Of a stretch of DNA of 64,000 nt, positions 1 to 9,954 are shown one piece after another. Origin of the DNA: Charina bottae. Its lineage: Eukaryota > Chordata > Lepidosauria > Squamata > Charinaidae. Location of the stretch: NCBI GenBank assembly GCA_023362775.1, contig JALMGJ010000005.1, forward strand, positions 81,931,921 through 81,995,920, in the 5' to 3' direction. A program made the position numbers and the translations under genes. The notes beneath the pieces were generated by a model. It ran no database searches. It worked only from the letters and a program-made list of their open reading frames with translations, and was not told the origin of the DNA. Position 1 is the first letter of the stretch. Each line of letters starts with the position of its first letter.

Positions 1-150
1 CAGCGTTCCGCGTGCGTCATGCCGGCCACATGACCGTGGAAGCGTCTTCGGACAACGCTGGCTCTTTGGCTAACAAACGGAGATGAGCACCGGCCCCTAG
101 AGTTGGACACGACTGCACAAATGTGCGGGGGGAACCTTTACCTTTACCTT
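1..150 (+). repeat. tRNA-derived SINE, 3' part (cut by window start)
   Basis: The 3' half of the SINE family seen complete at 1367-1695 and 26659-26988. It runs from the 'cagcgttccg' block through the BovB-like end (gagttggacacgactg) into the terminal ccttta repeats. The head lies outside the window. Sharing a 3' end with BovB is a known feature of squamate SINEs and suggests that BovB machinery mobilises it. Confidence 0.85.
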
Positions 151-848
151 TTATTTTGAAGTCATTGATATTGCATTTGTTGAAATAAAGATTCTCCCAA
201 AGTGGTTAAATGTATTCAACTTAGTTCTTAAGGAAATCTTTGTAAAAGAATTTTTTGTGGCTAATATGATTTTGGGAACAGCACAGGAATCTGTGAATCA
301 ACATTTTCAAGAACAATCCACCACTTGAGATGACTTAAGCAAATTTCTAGGTTTTGAATAAAAAAGGACAGTTAATCTTAGTTTTGATAAACATTTATAT
401 TACTTTATTTCTAAGAAAAAGTAAAGCAGCTTCTGTTCTGAAATATGTAGGCACTATGCAGTTTTTTCTTTGAAAAGTTATATTGTAAATCTATATCCAG
501 AATACTTTTTAAAGTATTCTTAAATATGATTCAGAAAGGATGTATATTATGCTGTACCAATCGAAGAGAAGGAGGTATATTATGCTGTAAATGTTTTACA
601 GTGTTAAGTGCATTAATTCAGTAGATTTTGACAAGATTATACATATTGCCCTCAGCACCACTTCCATTAAAGGTTAAATTTATTTGCATTGTACTATGTT
701 TCTATTCTATTTCCTGAACTTTTTAAAAATAATGGTGTGCCCTGTGATTTCACGTTCTGAGAAATTATACTAGGTATTAGCATAAATACTTTACTCACTG
801 TATCCTCAATACTGTGATTTCCTTTGAAACAAAAAATTAACAATTATC
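151..848. other. unassigned AT-rich DNA
   Basis: No recognisable repeat, RNA gene or coding region was seen. The sequence is AT-rich with short local duplications, such as two 'ggatgtatattatgctgta'-like stretches near 540 and 570. Confidence 0.5.
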
Positions 849-861
849 TAATCCTAGTGTT

Positions 862-1073
862 AGGGGCATGGTGGCTCAGCAGGTAAGACGTCAGGCTTGT
901 CGATCGGAAGATCACAAGTTCGGAGGTTCGAAACCCTAGCCCTATGTGACAGAGTGAGCTCCCGCACTCACCCCAGCTCTTGCCAACCTAGGAATTCAAA
1001 AGCTTGAAAATGCAAGTAGATTAATAGGTACCACTTCGGTGGGAAGGTAACAGCGTTCCGCACGTCTTGCCCC
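862..1073 (+). repeat. tRNA-derived SINE, 5' part
   Basis: The head has an A-box-like 'tggctcagcagg' and a B-box-like 'ggttcgaaacc'. The body follows down to 'cagcgttccgc', where it stops. The presumed 5' TSD (taatcctagtgtt, 849-861) has its partner at 1696-1708, after the next SINE, so the two SINEs seem to share one pair of target duplications. Confidence 0.85.
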
Positions 1074-1366
1074 TATTTTTTAAAAAAACTGCCTTAACCA
1101 GCAGAAAGCCTCTGGGGAAAGCTGAGGCAACATAGGAAAAGAGCATCCAAAGGTCCAAAGACTTGTGTTGTGGCTGTGACGAAAGCCCCAAACAAGGCAA
1201 GCGATCAGTCCCTTTCCCCATTCTCCTTTCTAATCCCCTCTCACATAACTCTGTAGGCAGGAGAATGTGCAGCAAGCACTTTTATTTCAACCTTCATAGG
1301 TGGATTGGACTGTAAGAATGCAAAACTGCTCCTGAATGTTCGGAAAGACTGGAGCTAAAGTAAGAT
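1074..1366. other. segment between two SINE copies, unassigned
   Basis: About 290 bp between a SINE that lacks its 3' end and a SINE that lacks its own 5' TSD. It begins with a poly-T/poly-A stretch. Nothing recognisable is encoded. Confidence 0.4.
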
Positions 1367-1695
1367 GTAGGGGCACGATGGCTCAGTGGTTAAGATGCCA
1401 GGCGTGTCGATCGGAAGGTCGGCGGTTCGAGACCTCAGCGCCACGTGACGGAGTGAGCTCCCGCACTCACCCCAGCTCTTGCCAGCCTAGCAATTCGAAA
1501 GCATGCAGATGCAAGTAGATAAATAGGTACCACTTTGGTGGGAAGGTAACAGCGTTCTGCGTGCGTCATGCTGGCCACATGACCATGGAAGCGTCTTCGG
1601 ACAATGCTGGCTCTTCGGCTAATAAACGGAGATGAGCACCGGCCCCTGGAGTCGGACACGACTGCACAAATGTGCGGGAGGAACCATTACCTTTT
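1367..1695 (+). repeat. tRNA-derived SINE, full length
   Basis: A complete copy: tRNA-like head (gatggctcagtgg ... ggcggttcgagacc), conserved middle (cccgcactcaccccagctcttgcc), and BovB-like tail (gagtcggacacgactgcac) ending in 'attaccttttt'. Transcription would be by RNA polymerase III from the internal A and B boxes. The following 13 bp (1696-1708) match the sequence in front of the SINE at 862. Confidence 0.9.
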
Positions 1696-1708
1696 TAATC
1701 CTAGCGTT

Positions 1709-2104
1709 CCCAGTAAATTGTCCTTTAAATTGTCCTTTAACATAGCTAGTTTTACATTAATGTTGTCTCTACATGAAGGAGGAGAAGAGGAAGCTCACAG
1801 ACTTTATTTCTTCCTGGCTGTCAGATACTCCTCTGTCAGTGAAATGGGGTCAGGGGTGGGCTGGGGAATTGGCTAGCATTCTGCACTGGAAAAAAAAACA
1901 AGAAAATTCCACCAAAAACTGGGTTGTTCCATTTCTGGCTACAGGATTCATGATTAAACTGGACTTCTGAGGTTATAAACTGGTTTGTATGAACAAATAA
2001 ATAAATAAATGCACCCACTACACAGCATAATTTGGCCTATATGGCCTGTATAGTCTGAATTGTTCCAGCACATTGTAACAGTGTGCTCAGAGATCAGTAG
2101 TATA
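1709..2104. other. unassigned DNA
   Basis: No clear repeat or gene. A short (aaat)n run at 1995-2010 may be the tail of an old LINE. Confidence 0.4.
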
Positions 2105-2560
2105 TTGTATATCCAGTATGGAACTTCCTGAAAATGTTGAGGAACACTGGATTAAATTGAAGACTTCTATTATCTCAGCCGTGAACAAACTATTGGATAC
2201 CAAACTAAGAGACATCAGGACTGGTTTGATGAGAATGATAGTGAGATTCAACATATTATTGACAAGTAAAGGAAAGCCTTCCGGATATGGCAAAAAGATA
2301 TTAACTGTGCCATTAAGAAAAAAATCTACGCCAGTGCAAAGGCAGAAGTCCAAGGAAGAACTAAAGAACTTAAGAACATATGGTGGATAAAAAAAGCCCA
2401 AGAAATCCAACATTTTGCAGATGCTCATGATGCACGGGGCTTTTTTAATGCCATAAAGGCCATCTACGGACCAACAAACTATGGTACAAATCCCTTACGC
2501 TCAATAGATGGTGTCAAACTTCTAAAGGACAAAGAGTTTTCAACACAACAAAAAACCCAT
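2105..2560 (+). pseudogene. RTE-like LINE ORF2, linker between endonuclease and RT (fragment)
   Basis: An open stretch at 2118-2390 plus the following out-of-frame sequence resemble the segment between endonuclease and reverse transcriptase in vertebrate RTE-like LINEs. Recognisable pieces are 'NVEEHWIKLKTSI' near the start and, after a stop at about 2390, 'WWIKKAQEIQHFADAHDARG', 'AIKAIYGPTN' and 'SIDGVKLLKDKE'. No catalytic residue is included. It may be the same family as the RT fragment at 18613-19805. The clade within RTE is uncertain. Confidence 0.6.
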
Positions 2561-2608
2561 CCTAATCTCCTATAACTTAGCTCTATAAATAGAAAACAAA
2601 CATTGCCA

Positions 2609-2748
2609 CTCTACCTGAGCACAGAGAGTTCGCTTCTGTCTGTGCTCCTGCCCTCTGAAGATGCTGGCCACAGATGCTGGCGAAACTTTAGGAACCACAA
2701 CTTCCAGAACACGGCCACACAGCCCGGAAGACCCACAACAACCATGAA
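2609..2748 (+). mobile_element. Penelope-like element terminal sequence (solo arm)
   Basis: Nearly identical to the right arm of the inverted PLE at 7774-8072: 'tgctcctgccctctgaagatgctgg', then 'ctggcgaaac', then 'aacacggccacacagcccgg'. Here the ribozyme-like core reads GAAACTTT rather than GAAACGTT, which would damage a hammerhead. It lies between an RTE-like fragment and a CR1 3' end. Confidence 0.75.
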
Positions 2749-3055
2749 GGGAACTCATTGTTCTGCTCTATTCTGCTTTGGTGAGACTGTACCTGGAATC
2801 CTGCATCCAGTTCTGGGCACCACATTTTAGAAAGGACAATGAAGCAAGTCCAGAGGAGAAAACCCAGGATGATATACTGTAGGATTTGGAATCAAAAAAA
2901 TATGAGGCACAGTTGGAGGTGTTGGGTAAGTTATGTTTGGACAAGAGGAAAGTGCAGGGAGACATGATAACTGGCTTCAGGTATTTGAAGACTGTCATAT
3001 AGGGGATAGGGAAGAATTGTTCAGAGTTGTTCCAGAAGACAGGACAAGAAATCAA
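2749..3055 (+). mobile_element. CR1 LINE 3' region (first part)
   Basis: Matches the end of CR1 ORF2: 'ggaatcctgcatccagttctgggcacc', then 'gcaagtccagaggagaaa', then 'gggagacatgataactggcttcaggtatttgaag'. The copy is old and degraded. It appears to continue at about 3425 after an insertion. Confidence 0.8.
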
Positions 3056-3424
3056 TCAATCAATCAACCAATCCATCAATATTTTATTATGGTCACAGAC
3101 CAGAATTACAAATAAAATACAAATTTGTACAAATAAAAATAAAAATGCATTAAAATGAAATAAAACAAAACATTAATAGTGGGATCATCAGTGGGCAATC
3201 AAAGTCTGCCTAATTTTACAGACAGCATAACAAAACTTTGCTACGTTCAAAGAAACTGAATCATACTGATGATAACAACATAAAAACGATCAGAATTTCC
3301 CGGGTATTTTATCAAATAGGGAGTTATAAAATGGGCACAGGAGAAGAAACAATAGATTTAGATCTGATGGTCCAGATTTTTCTGGACCTCAGAAAAACAA
3401 TTCCAAGTGGTAAGAGCTGCGTAG
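3056..3424 (-). repeat. insertion within CR1, probably a minus-strand LINE 3' end
   Basis: This block separates two parts of one CR1 copy. It opens with (aatc)n and 'ttttattatggtcacagacc', which looks like the 3' end of a LINE or SINE in reverse orientation. The family was not identified. Confidence 0.4.
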
Positions 3425-3612
3425 CAATGGCACAGACTGAGCCAGGAAGAAGTGGTCTCTCCTTCACTGACGTTGTCTAAATGGAGGCTGGATGGGCTCA
3501 GTAGTCAGGGATGCAGTAATGGAAGATTCCTGCAGTGGCCAGGGGGTGGGACTATGCCCAAGGCACTTTCCAACCCTTACATTCTGTGATTCCATGATTT
3601 GTGTACATGTTG
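3425..3612 (+). mobile_element. CR1 LINE 3' end (second part)
   Basis: 'ggctggatgggctcagtagtcagggatgc', then 'gattcctgcagtggccagggggtgg', then the typical CR1 terminus 'attctgtgattccatgatt'. Its orientation and position match the CR1 piece ending at 3055. Confidence 0.8.
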
Positions 3613-4450
3613 TGCAGCTTGCCTATACTGTATTTTTTTCACAGTGCTCCAGAAACATGGCTCCTTCCATAAAGGGTCATACCATATCAATACATTTCTT
3701 CAATGTTAATTAGACAGAACTTTTTGTCTGTACACAGACAGTACATAAAAGGGTGGCCTAATACAAGTATATTATAAAAATATATTTGTTTTCAAGTCTG
3801 AAAAATAAACATGTTTATATGTGTTTCACTTCTTATCCTGAAACTAATTGTTTTCTAGAAGCTCATTTTCTGAGACACACTGTCCTAACCTGGCGGACTC
3901 TAAACTGCAATTTCCAGATCTCAGGTTAGCTGGCAATTCTGGGTGTTATGGGAAGAACAGTCTGGAGGTTACCAGATCTGGGCATACCTTATTGCTTTCA
4001 GGTGCTATCCACTGATCTTTTGAGTTGGCACAAAACATTACTGGCATAACTGCCCCATTGCCAATCCAAACACTATCTTTTCCAGGTCACCACTGAGTGG
4101 TGTCCTGATTGTTGAGTTTAGCCTTTTTAGAGATAAGGTTTAGTTTTCCTCTCCTTCGCTTTCAACACATCATCAGCCAATGGGGAAAACATCCACCAAG
4201 CGTGCCCTGCAGCAAACTCAGCTTGACCTTCTCTGAGCTGATTGGTCTGCCTCTCTTCCCACAACCTATTTGGGCAAGTTAAAACGATGTTAAATAAAGA
4301 AACGTAAGGGAAGACAATAGAGTAGAGAAATGGCAGACGCTGCTAGGATTCTGCAACTAACTAGGTCCTACTGAAACTGAGTATCTGCTGGGCAACCACT
4401 GTTATTTAGAGACAAAGAAACAACGAATCAGTTGATCTCCAAGATTGTGG
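3613..4450. other. unassigned DNA
   Basis: No recognisable gene or repeat family. Moderately complex sequence with an AT-rich part at 3720-3860. Confidence 0.4.
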
Positions 4451-4462
4451 GTGACAAAGCAT

Positions 4463-4505
<43 letters not shown>

Positions 4506-4507
4506 TT
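4463..4507. repeat. (TTTA)n microsatellite, tail of L2
   Basis: About eleven tandem tttа-type tetranucleotides. They mark the 3' tail of the minus-strand L2. Confidence 0.95.
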
Positions 4508-4660
4508 CGATTTCTCACCGCCCAACTCCCTCAAGGGACTCTGGGCGGTTTACAAATCATCAAAATTACGAATATTAAAGATTTAAAATACCATACATAT
4601 AAAAATTAAGAAGGCGATGTGTTCTTTCAGCCTTGGAAGGGCTATTCTAGGACTATCTTA

Positions 4661-7370
4661 CTATACTAGCCATCCCCAGGAGTTTCTGCCCTCCTTACTG
4701 CCCCAGGCCTGTTGACAAAGCCAAGTTTTAAGTTGTTTCCTGAAGTCCAGGAGCAAGGTGGACTGTCTTAACTCTGGGGGAAGAATATTCCACAGGGCAG
4801 GCGCTGCTGCAGAAAAGGCACGCTTCCGTGACCCCGTGAGATGGAATTCTTTAACTGATGGGGTCCGTAGCATGCCCTCCCTGCATGACCGGATGGGACA
4901 GGCCGATGTAATGGGGATAAGGTAACCTGGTCCCATGCCATGAAGGGCTTTAAAGGTCATAACCAACACCTTGAATTGCACCCGGAAGCAAACTGGAACC
5001 CAGTGCAGCTCGCGTAGTAATGGTGTCACATGAGTCTGATATGGGACTTCTAGGATGGTTCGTGCGGCCGCATTCTGGATCAGTTGGAGCTTCCGGATAC
5101 TCTTCAAGGGTAGCCCCATGTAGAGCGCATTACAGTAGTCTATATGTGAGATAACCAGGGCATGAGTGACTGTTCGAAGGGCCTCCCGCTCCAGGAAAGG
5201 TCGCAACTGGCACACAACACGAAGTTGTGCAAAGGCCCTCCTGGCCACGACTGCCACCTGCTCTTCAAGCAGGAGTCGTGAGTCCAGGAGGACCCCCAAG
5301 TTACGTACCGGGTCTGTCTGGTGCAGTGCTACCCCATCCAGAACTAGAGATGACAACTTCCTAGAAATCAAGGAGCCATTAATCCACAGCCACTCCGTCT
5401 TACTAGGGTTCAGTCGAAGCCTGTTTTTCCCCATCCAGGCCCCTACAGCCCCCAGGCACTTGGACAGGGTAGAAACTGCATCACTTACTTCCCCTGGGAT
5501 GGAGATGTATAATTGAGTATCATCAGCGTACTGATGATATTTCACCCCATGGAGACGGATGATCTCACCCAGCGGTTTCATGTAGATGTTAAAAAGGAGC
5601 GGAGAGAGTACCGAGCCCTGCGGGACCCCACAAAAGAGCCTGTGGGCCGGATCTCTCGCTCCCAATCAACACCGACTGGGACCGGCCCTGGAGGAAGGAG
5701 GCGAACCAGCGCAATACAACGCCGCCTGCCCCCAACTCCCTGAGCCACTCCAGAAGGATACCATGGTCGACGGTATCGAAAGCCGCTGAGAGGTCAAGAA
5801 GAGCGAGAATGGATGCACTACCTCCATCTCGCTCCCGCCAAAGATCATCCATAGGCACGACCAATGCAGTTTCAGTCCCATGACCAGGCCTGAAACCTGA
5901 CTGAAAGGGGTCCAGATAATCCGTTTCCTCCAGAATCCTCTGAAGCTGCAACGCCACCACCTTCTCAACCACCTTCCCCAAAAAGGGGAGGTGGGAGACT
6001 GGATGAAAGTTATCTAGTACAGTAGGGTCCAACGACAGTTTCTTGAGGAGAGGGCGTACCAGCGCCTCTTTAAAAGCTGCTGGAAACACCCCCTCCCCTA
6101 ACGATGTATTGACCATCGTCTGGACCCAACTGCAAGTCACCTCCCCTGGGCTGCTTTCACCAGCCAGGAGGGACATGGATCTAGTTGACAGGTGGTGGCA
6201 TTAACAGTTCGGAGAACTCTGTCCACTTCCTCGGGTCCGACAGGCTCAAACCGTTCCCAGTTAACAAAGTAAGTACACTCCCTGGGTATCTCAACAGACT
6301 CTGTCTCACACTCAGAATTGAACCCAGAGCGAACCCGAGCGATTTTATCCACTAAATGCTGAGAAAATTCCTCCGCACGGCCCTGGAGGTGAATTTCTAC
6401 CTCCCTTTTCCCCAAAAGTTTGAACAGGGCCGCCAGGCGGCATTCCGCAGATGCAATAAGAGTGGAGAAATATTGACGTTTTGCCGCTCTTATCGCCACA
6501 AGGTAGGCCTTAATAGCAGCTCTAGCCTGTGTTCGGTCGGATTCAGTCTTTGTCTTCCTCCAGTGGCGCTCTAGGCGTCTCTTAATCGTCTTCAAGAACC
6601 TCAGCTCCTCCGTAAACCAGGGGGAGCTTCGGGCCTGGCTGGACAAGAGAGGCCGCATAGGCGCGATCCTGTCCAAGGCCCCCGCCGCCTCTCTATTCCA
6701 GGCAGCCGCCAGGGCCTCCGCTGGACCGTGCAGCAGACCTCCAGGTATAACCGCCAACTCCCTCTGGAACCCTACCGGGTCCATCAGTCACCGGGGGCGG
6801 ACCAATCAAATAGGCCCCGCCTCCCTGTGGAGGGGGGCTGCATAGGAAAATCTCACGGTCACCAGGGTGTGATCTGACCATGACAATGGGGAAAGATGTA
6901 GTTCTCCCCTCAGATCACTTTGCCACTGCTCCGACAAGAAAATTAAATCTGGGGTGAGGCCACTATCTCGAGTCGGGTCCTGGATAATCTGAGACAGGCC
7001 CATGGTCGCCATGGTGGCCATGAACTCCCGAGCCGCTTCTGAGGCCCGTCCCAAGGAGGGCAGATTGAAGTCCCCCAGGACCAAAAGCCTGGGGAACTCA
7101 ACCGCCACCCCCGAGATGGCCTCCAGCAGCTCAGGCAGGGAGGTTGCCATGCAGCAGGGAGGCTGGTACAATAGCAACACTCCCAACTGTTCACGAGAAC
7201 CCAACTTGAATAACAAGGTCTCACACCCGGTAACTTGCGGAGCAGGGCCCCTGACGGCCACTAGAGATTCCCTGATGACAACAGCCACTCCTCTTCCCCT
7301 GCCCCAAGGTCTCGGCTGGTGCCAAACCCGAAACCCGGCCAGGCATATTTCAGAGAGAGGAACACCTCCC
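4661..7370 (-). pseudogene. L2 ORF2 (endonuclease-reverse transcriptase), frameshifted
   Basis: Four overlapping minus-strand reading frames together give an L2-type ORF2. 7288-6806: end of the AP-like endonuclease, with 'LVLGDFNLPSLG' and 'SDHTLVTVRF'. 6784-6137: linker. 6176-5589: first half of the RT, with 'QSGFRPGHGTETAL' and the motif A region 'LLDLSAAFDTVDH'. 5665-4661: 'GVPQGSVLSPLLFNIYM', the catalytic 'YADDTQLYIS', then the thumb and C-terminal region ('HVTPLLRELHWVPV', 'FKALHGMGPGYL', 'APALWNILPPELR'). Both catalytic aspartate motifs are kept, but the frame shifts at least three times and the 5' end is missing. The YADD block plus 'LHWVPV.FRVQFK' favours L2 over CR1. Confidence 0.88.
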
Positions 7371-7619
7371 TCCGGGCTCAGCCAGGTTTCGCATTACAGC
7401 ATTACAGATTTAACACACCTTGCAGCTGTAAATGAGAACTGGTATACCTAATGATGACATAAGGATGTTCCATTCACAGGCTGGAGATAAGATGAGGTGA
7501 GGTGAGGTAAGATGAGGGCAATGTTGCTGGGCCAGGGGTCAATACAGTAGTAGAGCTGTCAGGGCATGATTGTACCATGCTGAAAAGCAAGTGCAGGCGT
7601 TGGGTTTTTTGTTTTTTGT

Positions 7620-7740
7620 TCTGGGTGCCTTTGAGTCAGTCTTGACTCCTGGCAGCTACATGGACAAATCCATGCCATTTTCATGGCAACATTTTCCAGA
7701 AGTGGTTTTCCATTATCTTCTTCCTATTTATATTTTCTGG
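7620..7740 (-). repeat. SINE 3' end fragment
   Basis: 'ctgggtgcctttgagtcagtc', then 'ctggcagctacatgg', then 'agaagtggttttccattatcttcttcct' is the reverse complement of the 3' part of the SINE family seen at 14025-14235. Confidence 0.6.
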
Positions 7741-7761
7741 AATTATATGTAATAAAAAAAA

Positions 7762-8084
7762 CCTGTGGTCTCAATGTATTGTCGAAGGCTTTCACGGCCG
7801 GAGTTCAATGGCTGTTGTGGGTCTTCCGGGCTGTGTGGCCGTGTTCTGGAAGTTGTGGTTCCTAACGTTTCGCCAGCATCTGTGGTCAGCATCTTCAGAG
7901 GGCAGGAGCACAGATAGAAGCAAAATCTCTGTCACAGATAGAAGCAAAATCTCTGAGATTTTGCTTCTATCTGTGCTCCTGCCCTCTGAAGATGCTGGCC
8001 ACAGATGCTGGCGAAACGTTAGGAACCACAACTTCCAGAACACGGCCACACAGCCCGGAAGACCCACAACAGCCTGTGGTCTCA
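7762..8084. mobile_element. inverted-pair Penelope-like element with TSDs (family 1)
   Basis: A 12-bp TSD (cctgtggtctca) flanks the element at 7762-7773 and 8073-8084; the element itself is 7774-8072. It is a large inverted repeat with its centre at base 7954 (AAAATCTC, T, GAGATTTT). The left arm carries PLE 3' sequence in reverse, plus an outer 36-nt tail (7774-7809) that the right arm lacks. The right arm (7955-8072) carries the same PLE end in forward orientation. The left arm also has a 24-nt tandem duplication near 7907-7954. No protein is encoded. Inverted terminal repeats and short tails are known in PLEs. Confidence 0.85.
7983..8024 (+). ncRNA. hammerhead-ribozyme-like core, PLE family 1
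   Basis: CTGAAGA (7986-7992) fits the hammerhead CUGANGA box. A possible stem II pairs GCCA (7998-8001) with TGGC (8009-8012). GAAA (8013-8016) is followed directly by CGTT, as in PLE hammerheads with a minimal stem III. A few unpaired bases before stem II make this copy weaker than family 2. The mirror copy lies in the left arm. Confidence 0.5.
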
Positions 8085-8149
8085 GTTCAAAATTTATTTT
8101 TAGAATTTTCTGAATGTATTTCTTTCCGGTACTTCTGATTTTTTTTTAC

Positions 8150-8712
8150 TTTATTTTTTTTACTTTATTTATTTATTTATTTATTTATTCAATTTGTAGG
8201 CCACCTATCTCAAACACATGACTCTGGGCAGCTAACAATAATTAAAAGCAGGATAAAAACATTATAACAATAAATAACTTATATGGCAGCCATGATGAAA
8301 ACCCAACCAGTACAACAATCAACCATGATACGGGCTCAAGCACACACCCTTGGCCATAGGATTGATAACACAACCACGTCTTCAAGGCCTTACAAAAGGC
8401 CAGCAGGGTTGGGAATGATCCAATCTCTGGGGGAATGATGTTCAAGAGAGCGGGTGTCACGAGAAAAAAGGCTCTCTTCCTGGGTCCTGCTAGATGACTC
8501 TCCCCAATGGACCGGACCAGGAGCATGCCTCTCCTGCCAGATCTAATACGATGTCTAGATACAACTGAGGAGAGTTGGTCCCACAAATAACCCAGTCCAA
8601 GTAACCCAGCCCATGATGGGCTTTATAGATAACTACCAGCACGTTGAATTAAACCTGGAAGCATACTGGCTTCCAATGCAGCTCATGGAGCAGAAGTGTC
8701 CAGATGAACAAC
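8150..8712 (-). mobile_element. L2-clade LINE 3' part, older copy
   Basis: Its 3' end is at (ttta)n, about 8160-8190, followed by 'gactctgggcagctaacaata'. Further in, 'catgatgggctttatagataactaccagcacgttgaatt' matches the L2 block at 4940-4980. A reverse-strand ORF at 8586-8242 includes 'HLAGPRKRAFFLVTPALLNIIPPE', the degraded L2 C-terminus. The copy is split by the PLE at 8724-8971. Confidence 0.8.
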
Positions 8713-8794
8713 GAGCTCACATGTCGATGAAGGTTCTCAGTCATCCAGGTGGAACAGTCTGTGGCTTGAATCATGTCAACTGGATTTCTATTTT

Positions 8795-8843
8795 CTCAGT
8801 GGAAACGTTTCGCTCCTTATCCAAGGAGCTTCTTCAGTCTGAG
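8795..8843 (-). ncRNA. hammerhead-ribozyme-like core, left arm of PLE
   Basis: The reverse complement of the motif at 8884-8932, including stem I CTCAG/CTGAG, CUGANGA, a seven-pair stem II and GAAACGTT. Here stem II ends in GC pairs (GCTCCTT/AAGGAGC), without the G-U change of the right arm. Confidence 0.65.
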
Positions 8844-8883
8844 TAAAGTTAGTAAGGGAATGATCATTCCCTTACTAACTTTA

Positions 8884-8932
8884 CTCAGACTGAAGAAGCT
8901 CCTTGGATAAGGAGTGAAACGTTTCTACTGAG
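8884..8932 (+). ncRNA. hammerhead-ribozyme-like core, right arm of PLE
   Basis: In order: CTCAG (8884-8888), CTGAAGA (8890-8896), stem II GCTCCTT (8898-8904), loop GGAT, AAGGAGT (8909-8915, one G-U pair), GAAA (8916-8919), CGTT (8920-8923) and CTGAG (8928-8932), which pairs with the first block as stem I. One extra A stands before stem II. The minimal stem III (A-C/G-U with no loop) is the form known from PLE hammerheads, which may act as dimers. Confidence 0.65.
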
Positions 8933-8982
8933 AAAATAGAAATCCAGTTGATATGATTCAAGCCACAGAAGGAGCTCACATG

Positions 8983-9785
8983 CTTGCCTGCACTGCTGCA
9001 TTTTGCAGAAGCTGAAGCTTCCAAATGGTCTTCAAGATGCCCCATGTAGAACACATTGCAGTAATCCAGTCAGGAGGTGACCATGAGTAGAGCCTCCCAG
9101 TCCAGGAATGTGCGCAATTGATGCTTAACACATGGCTGTGCAAAGGCCCTCCTATCACCTGGGTGGTGATATAAAACTTTCCAGAAACAATTGAATCCAG
9201 TAATGGCCTCTTTGGGTGAGGGTGAAGTACCCCCTCTTCTCAAAGAGGAATTCACCTCCGCCAAGATGCAACCACATATCAACTCCCAGGAGGCCTTAGC
9301 CAACCAGGAAGAACATGCATCTAAAACAGAGGTGGCTGAGCTAACAGTCACAAGCACTCTGTCCACTGCATCAGGCCCAGCAGGATCAAACAGCTCCCAG
9401 ATAAAGGTGCTAGACGAAGCCTCAGTCACCTCCACAGGACCTGCTCCAAGCTAGAGTTCAACTTCATGTGAATCCAAGTGACTTTATCTGTCACGTGATG
9501 AGCATATTTTCACAGCTCCCTTGTAAGTGAAGCTCCAAACAACCCCCTCTCACAAAGGTTTGGGACATCCAAAACAAGGCTGCTAGATGGCTACCCTCAG
9601 ATGCAATAAGGGTGGAGAAAAAGTGACATTTTGCCACCCCGATTGCCCACGACATAGGCCCTAACAATGGCTCTAGCCTGTGCTCGGTTAGATTCACTCT
9701 TCATCGCCCTCCAGTGGCAATCTAGGCATCTCTTTACCCCCTTCATCTCCCTCAACTCCTCTGTAAAATGGGGAGTTTCGGGTTA
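8983..9785 (-). mobile_element. L2-clade LINE 5' part of same copy, RT core deleted
   Basis: Continues the L2 at 8150-8712. At about 9150 the sequence jumps from 'tgtgcaaaggccctcct' (RT thumb region) to the linker region ('gggtgaagtaccccctcttctcaaagagg', 'ccaaccaggaagaacatgc'), so the RT catalytic core is missing. The remainder runs to the endonuclease-RT linker at about 9785. The ORF is thoroughly broken. Confidence 0.75.
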
Positions 9786-9954
9786 AGGTTAGGGTTAGGG
9801 AACTGGAAAATAGTTCAAGTCCAGTTGGGGAAAGGCCAGGGGGTCTCCACCACCACCCACTCCAAACATCCTCACCATTGACCCACAGCCACATTCAACA
9901 CAAAACCAGAGCCCGACCAGCAGTACCATGATGGGGGGGGGGGAAGGTAAAGTT

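Larger units (their letters stand above)
4455..7400 (-). mobile_element. L2-clade LINE, long 5'-truncated copy
   Basis: The element is on the minus strand. Its 3' end is the (aaat)n tail seen as (ttta)n at 4463-4507, preceded by the conserved 3' UTR block 'gactctgggcggtttacaa'. It covers most of ORF2, from late in the endonuclease (about 7400) to the ORF end (4661). A very similar but shorter copy lies at 52775-54556. It is broken by frameshifts, so it cannot move on its own. Confidence 0.9.
8713..8982. mobile_element. inverted-pair Penelope-like element with TSDs (family 2), inside L2
   Basis: A perfect 11-bp TSD (gagctcacatg) lies at 8713-8723 and 8972-8982; the element is 8724-8971. It is an almost perfect inverted repeat with its centre in GGAATGATCATTCC (8857-8870). 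The left arm has an extra outer tail of 34 nt (8724-8757) that the right arm lacks. Each arm carries a hammerhead-like core, so either strand of a transcript would contain one and the RNA could fold into one long hairpin. It interrupts an L2 copy, so it is younger than that copy. Confidence 0.9.

Noticed and set aside
5166..5789. Plus-strand ORFs of 67-116 residues
   Set aside because: They are antisense shadows of the L2 ORF2 on the minus strand.
9783..9800. Interstitial telomere-like repeat (ttagggttaggg)
   Set aside because: Only two to three imperfect units; chance or local slippage within an L2 flank is enough to explain it.
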